Shown here: positions 49,998-61,516 of the stretch, piece by piece
How the letters are laid out: each line of letters starts with the position of its first letter
How positions within the stretch are numbered: the first letter of the stretch is position 1
Source of the DNA: Zeus faber
Lineage: Eukaryota; Chordata; Actinopteri; Zeiformes; Zeidae
Length of the DNA stretch: 64,000 bases
Direction: 5' to 3'
Assembly (NCBI GenBank): GCA_960531495.1
Contig: OY482865.1
Coordinates: 17,158,951-17,222,950, forward strand
Position numbers and translations under genes: made by a program
The notes under the pieces: model-generated
Told to the model about the DNA's origin: nothing
Databases searched by the model: none
What the model saw: the letters and a program-made list of their open reading frames with translations, nothing else

Positions 49998-51050
49998 GCT
50001 AGCAAACAACCTCAAGAGAATTGCATTATGCAGGTTTTATTATTGAATATGATTGCATTTATTGAAATCTGTGTATAATATCCTAATTATGAGATCCTCA
50101 TCTCGAAATCACAACATCCTGAACTTGTAATTCCCCAAGGGCCAAGCTGCCATGTCCCCTGCGAGGCCGGGGCGGGGTGATGCTGTATTTTGGGGGGAAA
50201 TGAACTAGGTATTAATCATGACATGTTTACTTGAAATATCTTAGGTATCTTATTTTTAATGTGTTTTTCACATGAGCATTTCTCATGCTAATGTGTTTGA
50301 CCATTCACTGTGCACTTAGGTCACTGAATGTTCTTCTTGTTTCATTTAGTTTAATTGTCCCTCAAGAACAGTGTTTCAAAATTTAAGATCATTACTGGAT
50401 CATGTAATGTGGACATAAAAGAATGAGTTCTGAGAACTTCCTGCGGTGTGAAGCACTTTCTGTGAGCGATTATGGTTTTTGGGCTTTTGTAAAACGTGGC
50501 ACGAGTTACAGTTTTCCGAGTTTCATTTCTGCTTCAATTATACATTGAAATTGATCAAACTCGAACAAGACGTCTGTAACATCCCGGTTCTCCTCAACCA
50601 TGTCTGTGCGTACTGCGGTTGCCAGAAAAAAACCACAATCGTGTTCCAGTGCTGCAGGCTGGACCGTTTGAGAGAAAAATGGTCATGAACATTTATTTTG
50701 AATGAGGCCAAAGGCCTCTACCTCCAGAGGGGGAGTTTTTTTAAAACATTGTCTCTGTTTTCCCAGGAACCCCCCAACTTTACGTAAAGTGAAATGTTCT
50801 TTCTCTCTACAATGTCAATTCTAACATGGAAGAACCAGATCACATTTGGCCCTGTTTACCTTGTAAGAAGATGAAGAATAGCCACAGGGAGCCTGGAGGT
50901 GCATTGTACGGGATTGTAGTCCGCGTCTGCCAGGTCATTTACAAGTTCCTGTGAAATCACTGTTTGAGTGTGGCATCCAGGGAGACAGTTGAGGGACACA
51001 GACTTGCAAATGACTTCTGACCCAAGCCACACCCTCTGTTGTTGTATAAA
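49998..51050. repeat. unit block Y', proximal part, with a Cys-rich open stretch
   Basis: Paralogue of 33340-34390. The plus-strand stretch 50479-50688 includes HVCAYCGCQKKTTIVFQCC, a zinc-binding-like pattern that could be a transposase C-terminus. In the paralogue the frame is broken. No promoter or splice context is visible. Confidence 0.45.
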
Positions 51051-51211
51051 GCCCTCTTAATCAGAAATAAGATGAGACTGATCAGAACACTGCTTTGGAG
51101 CAGTACTGTATCTTTCTGTTTATTCTGAAGAATAAATAAATGAATCTTGAATATTCTCAGTTTCTGTTTTCTTGTAGCAGGCAGATTAACCTCACCGACC
51201 ATTGCAGAAGA

Positions 51212-51261
<50 letters not shown>

Positions 51262-51276
51262 TGTGTGTATTCTCTA
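51212..51276. repeat. (GT)n microsatellite
   Basis: Uniform GT run with one GA interruption. Confidence 0.95.
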
Positions 51277-51389
51277 TGTTGTGAGATTTGTGTGTGTGCT
51301 CTATATGCTGTGAGATTTGCGTGTGTGTTCTTTATGGTGTGATTCTGTTTATTCTGCACTGACTGTTCTTATGATTGCGCAGACATTTT

Positions 51390-51965
51390 CTGCCACTGTT
51401 TCTGTTGTTGCTGCTGTTGCTGCTGTTTCTTTTGTTGCTGCTGTTTCTTTTGTTGCTGCTGTTCCTGTTATTTTTTCTGTTGTTTCTGCTTGTTTTGCTG
51501 CTGCTGCTGTTGTTGTTGTTGTTGCTGTTGTTGTTTCTTTGTTGCTGCTGTTGTTGGTGTTGTTGATTCTGTTTTGAGATTACAGTGAGAGGATCATAAG
51601 AAGGGTGTGTTTTCAGAGAGAGAGAGTCAAAAGGATCTCCCTCCCGAGGTTTGAATGAAAACTTGACCTGTAATAGTAAATTTCAGATTATTTGCGCTGT
51701 TGTTTCTGTTGTTGCTGCTGCGATTGCTGCAGTTGTTGTTGCTGCTGTTTCTGCTGTTGTAGTTGTTTTTGCTGTTGTTTTTGATGTTGTTGTTGTTACT
51801 GCGTATGTTGATGTTGCTGCTGTTGTTGTTGCTTCTGTGGCTGCTGCTGCTGCTGTTGTTTCTGCTGTTGCTGTTGTTGCTACTTCGGTTGTAGTTGCGT
51901 TTGTTGCTGTTTTTGTTGTTGTTTTTTTTGTTGTTGCTACTGCTTTGGTTGTTGCTGTTGATTCA
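51390..51965. repeat. TGY triplet-rich tracts (paralogue of 34510-36565, one macro-unit)
   Basis: Two tracts (51390-51570, 51685-51965) separated by the same GAGATTACAGTGAGAGGATC core. It has fewer copies than block Y, so the macro-unit number changed after duplication. Confidence 0.85.
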
Positions 51966-53589
51966 TGGGCATTCTGTTGAAATTACCAGCTGACAATTAT
52001 TTTCTATTTTTGATTGAATTTCTTTGTATAGTGCATTGTGTTGCCCTGGTATGAAATATGCTTTATAAATAAAGTGTGACTTGACTTCACTTGACTTCAC
52101 TTGACATAGTCCCGAAAATGAATCTTTTGAATCTTGTCCCAGAGTATGATTGTTCAAATTGTTTTGTGCTACACAAAACAAAATCCAAACCAATTCATTT
52201 GAATGGGGAGAGTTTCAAAAAAGAGCTTCTCCCCCGAATCAACTTGCTCGATGGCTTATATCAATTTCATCACATGGACCATTACTTAGAAGAGGGTGTA
52301 GTCTGGTGTCCTGTCCAGACCATCTGGTGGGGTGCACAAGTCAGACAAGTGAAAGACAACTTCCCCTTTGTCCCAAGGCGGTTTCAACAGTTTCAACTGT
52401 GACCTGCAGTACAAAATGTTCTTGTTGTTGGTAAGACAGATAGGTAAGAAGCTGGCATAGGATTAGTTCAGTATTTTGCCATTACATCTGCACAAGCCAA
52501 GTGCAGTTTCTGACACTGAGTTTGTTTATGCCCCACTTGGGCAGTCCTTTAAGTTCATAAGTCTTAAAGTGGTAATTGTGGAATGTGATTTATATAGAGG
52601 TTTTTATTCCCTTAAACCATGGAGACTGCTCTGTTCAGGCCTTGACGTTTTCTTAACACCAAAAGTTATCTACCGGATTTAGTTCATCCCACCCGAGCTG
52701 TCCGTCAAATTCATAAATCTTGAAGCGGTAACTGTGGGAGACCTAACTATGCAGAACTCCAATGTTTCCAAACACAGAGCGGTATCATAGGCTTTCAATG
52801 TTTTCTTATTCGTACAGCCCTTAAAGATTTACTTTCTTGAAGTGTAACATCATAGGGACCTGTCCGTTCAGACCTTCTCAACACAGAGCAGAATCCACAG
52901 GCTTTTGCATGTTTTTTTCTGTTCCTGTAACCCAATCACCTCTGCCTATTATTTCTATACTTTTGGTTAGTTAATTTGGAGAGACCACTGAGTAGCCTTA
53001 AGGGTTGGTCGGCGCGGACCACACAAGCATCTAATAGAAAGAACTTCACGTACCTCTTTTTTGGAGTGGCCACTTGCTTGTTTGTGTGGTCTGGTCCGCT
53101 CGGCAGTTCTTCGGACCCTTCTTTCCAATCGTTTTTGTGACCCCAATTATGTTGTGGCGAAAACAACGTTTTTGATTCATTCTTTTTGTTTAATAAAAAA
53201 AACAGCAGCAGTCAAGGTGGAGTTGAGTTCTCAGGTAGACCTTTATTATAGAGTAACAAGGTCTGAGCTGTCCCCGATACCTTCGCGGGATCCTCACTTC
53301 TGTGCTTTTGTTTCTCCATCATTATCTCCATGAGCAGCTGGTTTTCCCCCGCTTGGTTCCTGGACCCACCCTATTTATCATCTCTTTAATTTATATTTGT
53401 GGCATAGATTGTCTAAATGTAATTAGGCAGCTGCTTGGAAGGCAGCTATGCTCACCACTATACTACCATTATATTTGCTTGTAATACATGTCAGACAAAA
53501 TGGTAAATAATGTATATATACAAAATGTTAATAAAGTGAACACACACATATACATATCCATATACATCCATAACCATATACACACATAC
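51966..53589. repeat. unit block Y', distal part; no gene seen
   Basis: Matches 36570-39310 minus the GATA array. Ends with a retroposon tail (52020-52105) and the degenerate GGTAACTGTGG repeats (52560-52870). Confidence 0.6.
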
Positions 53590-55110
53590 ATATGTGACAC
53601 ACCGCAGTGATTTTTGAATTGTTGCACGTTTCTTAAATCACCCCGAGCTGTTAAATAAGTTAAAAAAGCTTTCTGGAAGGAAAATTCGATTTTTCTAGTT
53701 TTATGTTCCTTTGTGGGTTTTTTTTATCTCTACTTTCAAAACAGAGTTAGACTTTTAAATAGTTGATTAATGTTAAACCGTTGTGTTAAATATTCCCATT
53801 AGATTACATGGGGAAACACAGTTCACTTACCGAGACGCTGAACAGCGAGAACGCCGTTCGATAGTTTCCTTTAGAGCGAAAATGCAGTTGAAGATCATCC
53901 CTCCATATTCCATGTGATGTGAAGTCACAATGTGAAACCGTTTTGATAGAGTTCAACCTTTAAATCTTACGCGTTTTCTATCCACCAGGATACATTATTG
54001 TGTAGGTGGCATACCCGCGATGAAGAAAAGCTGAAGTCACTTCCGTAAACATTACGCCCAAGACAAGAAGCCTTTGGTTTCACTTGTCTGTGAAAACGTT
54101 CATCTCCATGTTGTTATGGATTATGAGAAGCGGGTGGTGGAAGCTCTTAATCATATCGCGGACCTTAATCTGACCAGGGCGATAGATCAAAGTCAGTGTA
54201 AACATTTCATACTGGTCTACATTTTCCGCGATGATAGTCAATTCTCCAACAGCAAGGCAGAGAACAACAGCGATGCTGAATCCGATGTCGGCGTTATACC
54301 GGACTCGGAGACGACATTTCAAACAGTGGATTACTACCTGAATGTGACGATGAAACTGAATATTTTCAAGAACCACCGGAGGAGACCGATACGCACATTG
54401 TTGTTACAAGGGAAGAAGTTCATGACGTGATGAAGTCTATTGAGATTGGTGATGCAGATTATGAACAACACAATATTATGAACAAACATAATAACTCCAA
54501 GAACTTTGAAGGTATTTGGCATATGCACATTTATACATTTAATGACACACCAAGGTTGATATACAGAGACTAATATTATTGACAGACTGTACATAAGTGC
54601 ATTCATTGATAAACGACATTACGTTCACTCATTTACTCTAGAAGGGTGCAGATACCAGTGTTTTGTTGTGTTGTCCGCACTTCTAAACTTCTAAATAATT
54701 CCACTTTTATAAAACATATTCTTACTGTTCAATAAAAGCCTTTTTAAAAACAAAGAATTTGTGTGTCGATGTCGCTGTTCAACATTCTCTATAAACACAA
54801 GAACAATACTGAGATTGCTCCATTCAGCAGGATGTCAAGTGTCCAGGTGGCAAGTAGCCATGTGCCTTTGTGGGCCCTCCACCCATTTGCGTTCTGGGAG
54901 CTTGCTGAAGGAATCCAAGTGTGGGGAAAACTTTGAGGGTTATATCAGAAGCACAGTTTGCCTTACCATCATTAACAAGCCATAGCTTTAAAAATATTTG
55001 CTTGATTCGCACAAGTGACACCATGTTTTGAAGCTCTGATTCTCCACTTCCAAATGATGTGGGGGAAAAAAGTAAAATGGTAAGTTATGTACCTAAAACC
55101 CACGGTGGGT
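53590..55110. mobile_element. TIR element Ta, third and longest copy
   Basis: Left end ATGTGACACACCGCAGTG (53591), right end GGTGGGTCATAT (about 55098-55112). The internal plus-strand frame from ATG 54116 (MDYEKRVVEALNHIADLNLT, VYIFRDDSQFSNS, then acidic AENNSDAESDVGVIPDSE) runs to 54430. It is the best-kept version of the protein stretch and resembles the acidic N-terminus of a DNA-transposon protein. No catalytic domain follows, so it is probably a non-autonomous element. Confidence 0.6.
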
Positions 55111-55116
<6 letters not shown>

Positions 55117-55168
<52 letters not shown>

Positions 55169-55172
55169 TACA

Positions 55173-55237
<65 letters not shown>

Positions 55238-55239
55238 GT

Positions 55240-55271
<32 letters not shown>

Positions 55272-55272
55272 G
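55117..55272. repeat. compound microsatellite (CA)n-(TA)n-(GA)n
   Basis: CA run 55117-55171, TA run 55177-55233, GA run 55237-55272, immediately beyond the Ta right end. Confidence 0.95.
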
Positions 55273-55485
55273 CTTAGTTTCACCTGGTCCAACTTAGACA
55301 TTTGTTACAGTGTCAAAAGAGAACATCTAATATATGAGTATTAACATAGAATATGACACATATGACAACCTTTAGTGTATCTCAGAGCAACCCTGTTAAG
55401 ATTGATGCATCCCTCATGTCCTCTGTAGTACATATTATTTCCTGCCGCCCTAGCTTGCTCTATCTTCAGCCATGCAGCCTTGGAG

Positions 55486-55698
55486 CCTCTCTGCCGGCTT
55501 TGCATATGTCTTGCTTGAAGTTAATGCCAATGTCCGAGCAGATATAGTCGCACAAACCTCTCTGCCTGCTTTGCAGAGGTGTTGCTTGAAGTTAATCCCC
55601 CTGTCCTTGCAGATACAACCGCGTGAGCCTCTCTGTCAGCTTTGCAGAAGTCTTGCTTGAAGTGAATTCCCATGTCCTTGCAGATCTTGGAGTTTTTG
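55486..55698 (+). repeat. three 71-bp tandem repeats ahead of the R2-group LINE frame
   Basis: Units begin at 55486, 55557 and 55628 with CCTCTCTGYC and contain CTTGCTTGAAGTTAATSCC and TGTCCTTGCAGAT. Exact 71-bp spacing. They end where the LINE protein similarity starts, so they look like a 5' UTR. Confidence 0.85.
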
Positions 55699-58327
55699 GA
55701 GAGCTTCGAAAAGGCATCCTGGGAACAACATAAGAAGAAAGAGCGAACGAGGACTGCCTTCTACAGAGATCCCTACAAGTTTGTCAAAAACCTCTTTGTC
55801 AAGGAAAAAAACTGGGACTCTCAAAGTACCCATAAGGGAACTAGAGGAGCACCTGAGGAAGACCTACTCCGACAACCAGAGGCATGTGCCAGCCAGCATT
55901 CCGGATGACATGCCACCAATTCAACCACCTGAGCACCAGCTGGAAGCAAGGCCCGCTACTTGGAGCGAAGTTGAGAGCACAGTAAAGCGGGCAAGAACAG
56001 CCTCAGCCCCTGGGCCCAATGGCGTTCCATATAGGCTCTATAAGAACACGCCAGGCATCTTGAAGTACCTCTGGAAGCTCATGAAAGTGGCATGGGAAAA
56101 AGGAATTATACCAAAGGCATGGCGACGGGCAGGAGGGATCCTTATTCCCAAAGAGAAGAATTCCTCAACCATCAATCAGTTCCACCAGATCAGCCTCCTG
56201 AATGTGGAAGGAAAGATATTTTTCAGTGTTGTGGCCCAGAGGCTCTCAGTATTCTTGCAGATGAACAACTTTGTCGACACCTCAGTGCAGAAGGCAGGGA
56301 TAAGTGGATTTTCAGGATGCCTGGAACACACAAATGTCATCTGGCACCAGGTACAGACAGCCAAGAAGGAGAAGAAAGACCTGCATGTGATTTTCGTAGA
56401 TCTTGCCAATGCCTTAGGGTCAGTGCCTCATGAGATTTTGTGGACAGCGTTCAACTTCTTCCAAGTCCCAGAGAGTATCACAAGGCTGGTCAAAGCCTAC
56501 GTCCAAGATCTCCAGTTCTGTGTTACAGCACAGGCCATTACAACTGCCTGGCAGCACCTCGAGATAATGACGGGCAGCACCATCTCTCCACTGGTGTTTA
56601 CCATGGCAATGGAGCTTATTATTCGAGCATCCCGATGGGTGGTTGGAGGGGAACGGTTGAAGAGGGGGCTGCGTCTCCCTCCAATCAGGGTGTACATGGA
56701 CGACATAACAACAATAACAACAACAAACGCATGCACCAAACGCCTGCTGGATAAACTCCAGGGAAACATCAAATGGGCACGAATGGTGATTAAACGCAGA
56801 AAATCCCGCAGCATCTCCATTGTCAAAGGCCACTTTGCCGATGAGAGGTTCCATGTCAACAACGAGCCAATACCAACAGTTCTGGAGAAGCCTATCAAAA
56901 GCCTTGGCCGCTGGTATAGCGCAGAACTCAAAGACTCGAAGAAGGTGGAACAACTCAGGCAGGATACAATCAGTGGCCTCAAGCAGATCAACAACACTGC
57001 TCTCCCCGGGAAGCTGAAGCTGTGGTGCTTTCAGTTTGGGCTGCTGCCCCGTCTCATGTGGCCAATTTCCATCTATGAGGTCACTCTATCCCTTGCCAAT
57101 TGGCTAGAAAGGCTAGTAAATGCACAAGTGAGGAAGTGGCTTGGACTGCGGAGATGCCGTACCAGCATTGGCCTCTATGGCAGCGGAACCCTCTCTCTGC
57201 CAATCTCAAGCCTGGTGGAGGAGTACAAATGTGCCAAATCAAGGCTGGAGATGACTCTCACAGAATCCCGGGATCCATTTGTCAGAGGTGCTGCTCCAAC
57301 CCTAACAACAGGGAGGAAATGGAAGCCATCGGCAGCAGTTGCGGTGGCAAAGATGGCCCTCTGGCACCGGGATGTAGTGGGGCAAACATGGCAGAGTGGG
57401 CCTTGGCTTGGCAACAACAACACCCACATGGCAAAAGGCTACTCCAACCGAACGGCGGCACATGGTTGTGGAGGAGGTGCGCCACCAGGAGGAAGCAGCC
57501 AGGTGTGCCAAGGCAGTCTCCCAAGCCCAGCAAGGCCGCTGGATGAAGTGGGATGGCGTGGAGAGGAGGAAAATGACATGGAGCGAGATGTGGGGCATGG
57601 AGTCGAATAGGCTACGTTTCATCGTCAGAGCCACTTATGATGTCCTGCCCTCCCCAACCAACCTACATCTCTGGTATGGAGAGGACCCAGCCTGTCTCCA
57701 GTGTGCAGCCCCAGCAACCCTCAAACACATCTTGGTGGGTTGCAAGACCAGCTTAACGTAAAGAAGATACACCTGGCGCCACAACCAAGTGCTGAAATTC
57801 TTGGCTGCCATAATTGAGAACAAGAGGGTAACCACCAATGCCATGCCTCTGCAGGAAGGGGAGAAACGGCGGACCAAGCCATCACTCCCAGACTCTGGCC
57901 AGCTGAACGCAGCCCGGGATTGGGAAATCCGGGTCGACCTCAGGCAGAGGCTCACTTTGGCACCAAAATTGCAGTTACCAACCTGCGCACAGATCTTCTC
58001 CTCTGGTCCAAGTCCTGCCAGCAAGTCTTTATCGTTGAGCTGACTGTCCCATGGGAGGAGGCCAGCGATGAGGCATTCGAACGGAAGAGGCTGCGGTATG
58101 CCAACTTAGCAGCAGAGGCAGAGGGGCGGGGCTGGAACGTGAAGGTGCGGCCAGTGGAGTTGGGCTGCAGAGGTTTTGTAGCCAAGTCCACCACAAGGCT
58201 CTTGAAGGATGTAGGGATCAGAGGGCAGGCCCAAAGGAAGGCAATCAAAGAACTTGCCACTGCAGCCGAGCGGAGCAGTCACTGGCTGTGGCTGAAACGG
58301 AGGGACGCAACATGGGCTGCCAAATAA
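55690..58327 (+). pseudogene. R2-group RT/endonuclease protein, frameshifted
   Basis: The N-terminal part (from about 55690, EKASWEQHKKKERTRTAFYR) shifts frame at an A-run near 55805-55811. The main open part (55781-57610) holds RT: APGPNGVPYRLYK, LIPKEKNS, motif A FVDLANALGSVPH, and YMDD at 56693-56704. A shift near 57400 leads to NLHLWYGEDP and the CCHC motif CLQCAAPATLKHILVGC, then TAA at 57759-57761. After another shift near 57960 comes the restriction-like endonuclease: NLRTDLLLWS (PD box with Pro changed to Thr), VELTVPWEE and the C-terminus to TAA 58325-58327. Motif B reads MTGSTISPL. Two clear disruptions plus a stop: inactive, but domains are well preserved. Confidence 0.85.
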
Positions 58328-58639
58328 TCATGTTGGTGCCACCGTGCGACACACACTCAGGTCTGATCAACCTGTGGTGGGCCAACCTCGGTAGAGGGTG
58401 TCTTGTGATAAATGGCCGAAACACCCAATGAAGCCGGGGCACACAACTGAAGATGTGTCGCATTGGTGGCCCGTGATCTGTGCAAAAACTCACCCCACCC
58501 AAGATGACATTCTCAACCATCTCAATTGTTGTGCTGAAAATTTAGGGATTTTAACAACTAGTCCAATGAAGAATCCTATATATATTTATATATATATATT
58601 TATATATATATATATACTGTAAATATATTTTAGTCATAC

Positions 58640-58960
58640 TACAAGTAATGGTAGTCTACACCTCTGTACTGTTTGTTTGGGATTTACATCCAAATTCATT
58701 GCCGGCCATTTGAAGACAGTGCAGCGTTTCGTTTTGAAGACATCAATGGTCATCAAGGTGGACCTGAAGGTCAGATGGACTTGTGGCCTTGAGATGTGTC
58801 CATGCTTGGCCATGTATTGTCCGTCTGACCCTCTTTCTTTATTTTCTTCAATTGACACAAAATGACTTTTCACTGCATATACTGTATGTATGACCATATG
58901 TACTGTATTAGTATGTGACAAATAATCTCTTGAACTTCAACTTGAACTTGAATTGGCAGA
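58640..58960. repeat. flank fragment plus LINE 3' tail next to copy E
   Basis: 58660-58850 matches part of the shared flank (TTTGGGATTTACATC, GCCGGCCATTTGA; compare 13910-14000). 58865-58960 is a plus-strand LINE tail: TATGTGACAAATAATCTCTTGAA followed by TTGAACT-type repeats. Confidence 0.65.
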
Positions 58961-59224
58961 ATGAGTTATTTTCTCCATTCAAAGTTGTTGGAAGGGTGAT
59001 CCTCAGACCTTTCATGAGTATTCCATTTCCAATACCCTACCAACTATTTCAAGGAAGAAATTACTGCGGTTATTTTCATCGACGACTGTATCTGATATTT
59101 GAATAAAGAACTGAAACTCAAATTATTGTTTCTGATTTGTGAAAAAACATCAGTGTTTCATGCACTGGCACAAACAGTGTGTGTGTTTGACTGTTTCAAA
59201 CCATCCAGCTAGTCAGTCTTGTCT

Positions 59225-61363
59225 TCAGTACGTCTGGAGCTCCTGCTGAATGACCTCAAAAAAAATCTGGAGCTGACTACTACAGTAATCTGAGGAGATA
59301 GGGCAGTGTGAGATTTATATTATGAAAACGGACAACACATTTCCATTTCCATCTTACTCAGGCTTGTATTTGTTAAATAAATGTGAAATGCGATGGTGCC
59401 CCCTAATTGCTTGACTTACTGTAGACACATCTACACCGGGTGGGAAGGTGGAACCGCAGTCTACTACTCACATAGTAGACTGGGATTCCAGTCGGCGTCA
59501 GGACGCAGCTGAACCCAGTGTACCTGGGAACAGAGTACAAGAGACAGCCCCACGATGAAGAAGCACACGAAGGTGAAGGCGACGGCGATGATCATAGGCA
59601 CCTTTGGCCAAAAAAAACAACGGTACCAGTTCAGGTTAAGAGGGAGCAGGTCAAAGCTGAAAAATCAAACAAACACACACACGGATCTTTGAAAATGCAC
59701 TGACATATGAGATGCTTTTCATGAATTGATGTGTGAAGTGTATGCAAAACATTTAGCACCAGTAGCAGCACGGCAGGCAGTGGAGTGTGTCCGCAGATGT
59801 GGATCATGGAGAAGAGTGCTGGCCAGTGTCCATCCCTGGCCGCCACAAATAGCATCCTGAAGCATAGATGGTTAATTCATTTGAGTGATATTTGTTGTTT
59901 GTTTGTTTGATAAAGGGCACACATTGTTAATTCTTTATGTTCTCTTTTCTTCAATTTAGCTTGCCCCTCAGTAATGCCATGCATGTCTCCATCCCCTCTT
60001 CCTTCCTCCACTCTGGAGTGAGGGTACAGACACTACCCCAATTAGTACAGTACTTAATGTTTTGTGCAATTGGAAATGTTATTTATAATTTATGGACTAG
60101 TAATACGCTAGCACGACTAAAAATTCATACATGCTGGGGAATTTTAAATTGAAATATTAATTTATTGTTTATAAACCTGCAATACCCAGGCAAAGACCAA
60201 TGGTCTGTAGCTTAGCAGCAGGCCAAAGAATGTACAGCATTTAATTGCGGTTACATTTTTCTATTATTTATAGTATGTTTGCGTATTTAAATATTATTTA
60301 TTGTTTAATTGCTATTGCTTAACCGTTTTAACTATAATAAATTATACAGTCTTTTCAAATATAGACATTTATGAAAGACTGACAGCCTAAATCTATCATG
60401 GTATCCTCACTGCTGTGGCCTGCTGGCAACCAACCTTTTACTTGTGTTTAAAATAGCTCTGTATTAGAGATACAGAGTATCCATCCATTATGCTTATAAG
60501 TGGTGGTATCAAGGGTTAGGGTTAGGGTTAGGGTTAGGGTGGTGTGTTTGTATATGAGTCGATGTGGCCGGTGTGGTTGAGTATCGCCAGGCTGGTTGGG
60601 GTTGGCTGGTCTGAGTAAAAAAGTCCAGGGCCATCTTATAGTCCCAGTCCGTCCCTGCCGGAAGGATAGGCAAATGGACTTCATTCACAAGTAAAGGTAA
60701 GACCAGGAAATATATATTTTCATTTACGTTGAATGAGTATTAATAGTGGAACTGGATTTGCCTATAAAACGTGAATCGATTACGTAACTTACCTGTATGC
60801 ATGTGTTGTAAAGAAAGCTGATCTGAAATATGAAACATATGGTCGCAGAACCATCCTTTATATGGTTCATACGTGTATAAATCTGGCTCTGATACTAGCC
60901 AGTGCCTCTCAAGCCATTGACCTCACCGCACCTCAGTGTTGGCTAACTGCCCTGCTTGATACATTTGGGAATTACCTCATTTGCTCTTTAGAACACAGTG
61001 CACTGCGATTAAATGAATATGTTTGTCCTGATGGCTTACCCAACCCACTCTCCCTCAGAGCTGCCTTTGCCTAACATCACTGTAAATAGAGTCATTGGGC
61101 GTTATTTGTTCTTGCCTTTGTCTGTTTGCATTGTGGCAGGTTTCCAAGGTCTCCAAGGTCTTTGCAGCCCTATCTGTACCCTTCAGAAAAATATGACAAA
61201 GAGTTTTGAGAAACATGAATTCAACGGGGCCTTTAGCATCACCTCCAGTGCTAGGTTGCCTGGATGCACCAAAGAAGCCTCCATTCAGTGCCCCCGCGCA
61301 GGACATAGCCACTAAAACAGGAATCACAGATGACATGGCATGGAGTGCTTTGTTGGCAGATGT
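59225..61363 (-). pseudogene. SLC7A11-like copy E: exons 8, 9, 11, 12 only
   Basis: Exon 8 61260-61363, exon 9 59760-59856, exon 11 59420-59601, exon 12 59225-59289. Exon 10 is deleted; its two flanks meet near 59668. The exon 8 donor is GC instead of GT. Exon 11 carries net +4 bases from an insertion near 59456-59475 and is out of frame. Exons 1-7 are missing; homology stops at about 61400 where a retroposon tail begins. Exon 12 is still open (stop 59225-59227). Confidence 0.9.
60513..60539. repeat. interstitial telomere repeat, (GGGTTA)4.5
   Basis: 27 nt of exact TTAGGG repeat in intron 8 of copy E. Copies B (about 16500) and D (about 46080) read TATCAAGGGCTGGTGTG here, so the repeat was inserted at AAGGG/TGGTGTG without visible loss. 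Confidence 0.93.
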
Positions 61364-61399
61364 CTGGAACAGAAAGAGAGACAATGTATGACAGGAACT

Positions 61400-61516
61400 A
61401 GAAGAAGAAGAATCTTTATTTATCACACAACACACCACACTACAACATATGCACACACACACGCACATGCTTTGGATGGTGGCCGGTGAAATGAGGCCTC
61501 TGCACTGCACCACCTT
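61400..61516 (-). repeat. retroposon 3' tail with (CTT)n end
   Basis: Sense strand ends GATAAATAAAGATTCTTCTTCTTC. It contains a CA run (61450-61470). It forms the junction between copy E and the next transposon block. Confidence 0.6.

Larger units (their letters stand above)
55486..58625 (+). mobile_element. R2-group non-LTR retrotransposon (restriction-like endonuclease type)
   Basis: Plus strand. Tandem-repeat 5' UTR, then one protein with RT, a CCHC motif and a C-terminal restriction-like endonuclease, then a ~300-bp 3' UTR ending in an AT-rich TATATATTTA repeat (58575-58625). This RT-CCHC-RLE order defines the CRE/NeSL/R2/HERO group and differs from the APE-type LINE at 1569. It separates element Ta from transporter copy E. 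Clade below the group level is inference. Confidence 0.82.

Noticed and set aside
55087..55344. Tyr-Ile and Thr-His repeat frames
   Set aside because: Translations of the CA-TA-GA microsatellite.
55486..55698. Tandem 71-bp repeats as a CRISPR array
   Set aside because: Units are contiguous, diverged and without spacers, in a vertebrate genome; they sit as the 5' UTR of a LINE.
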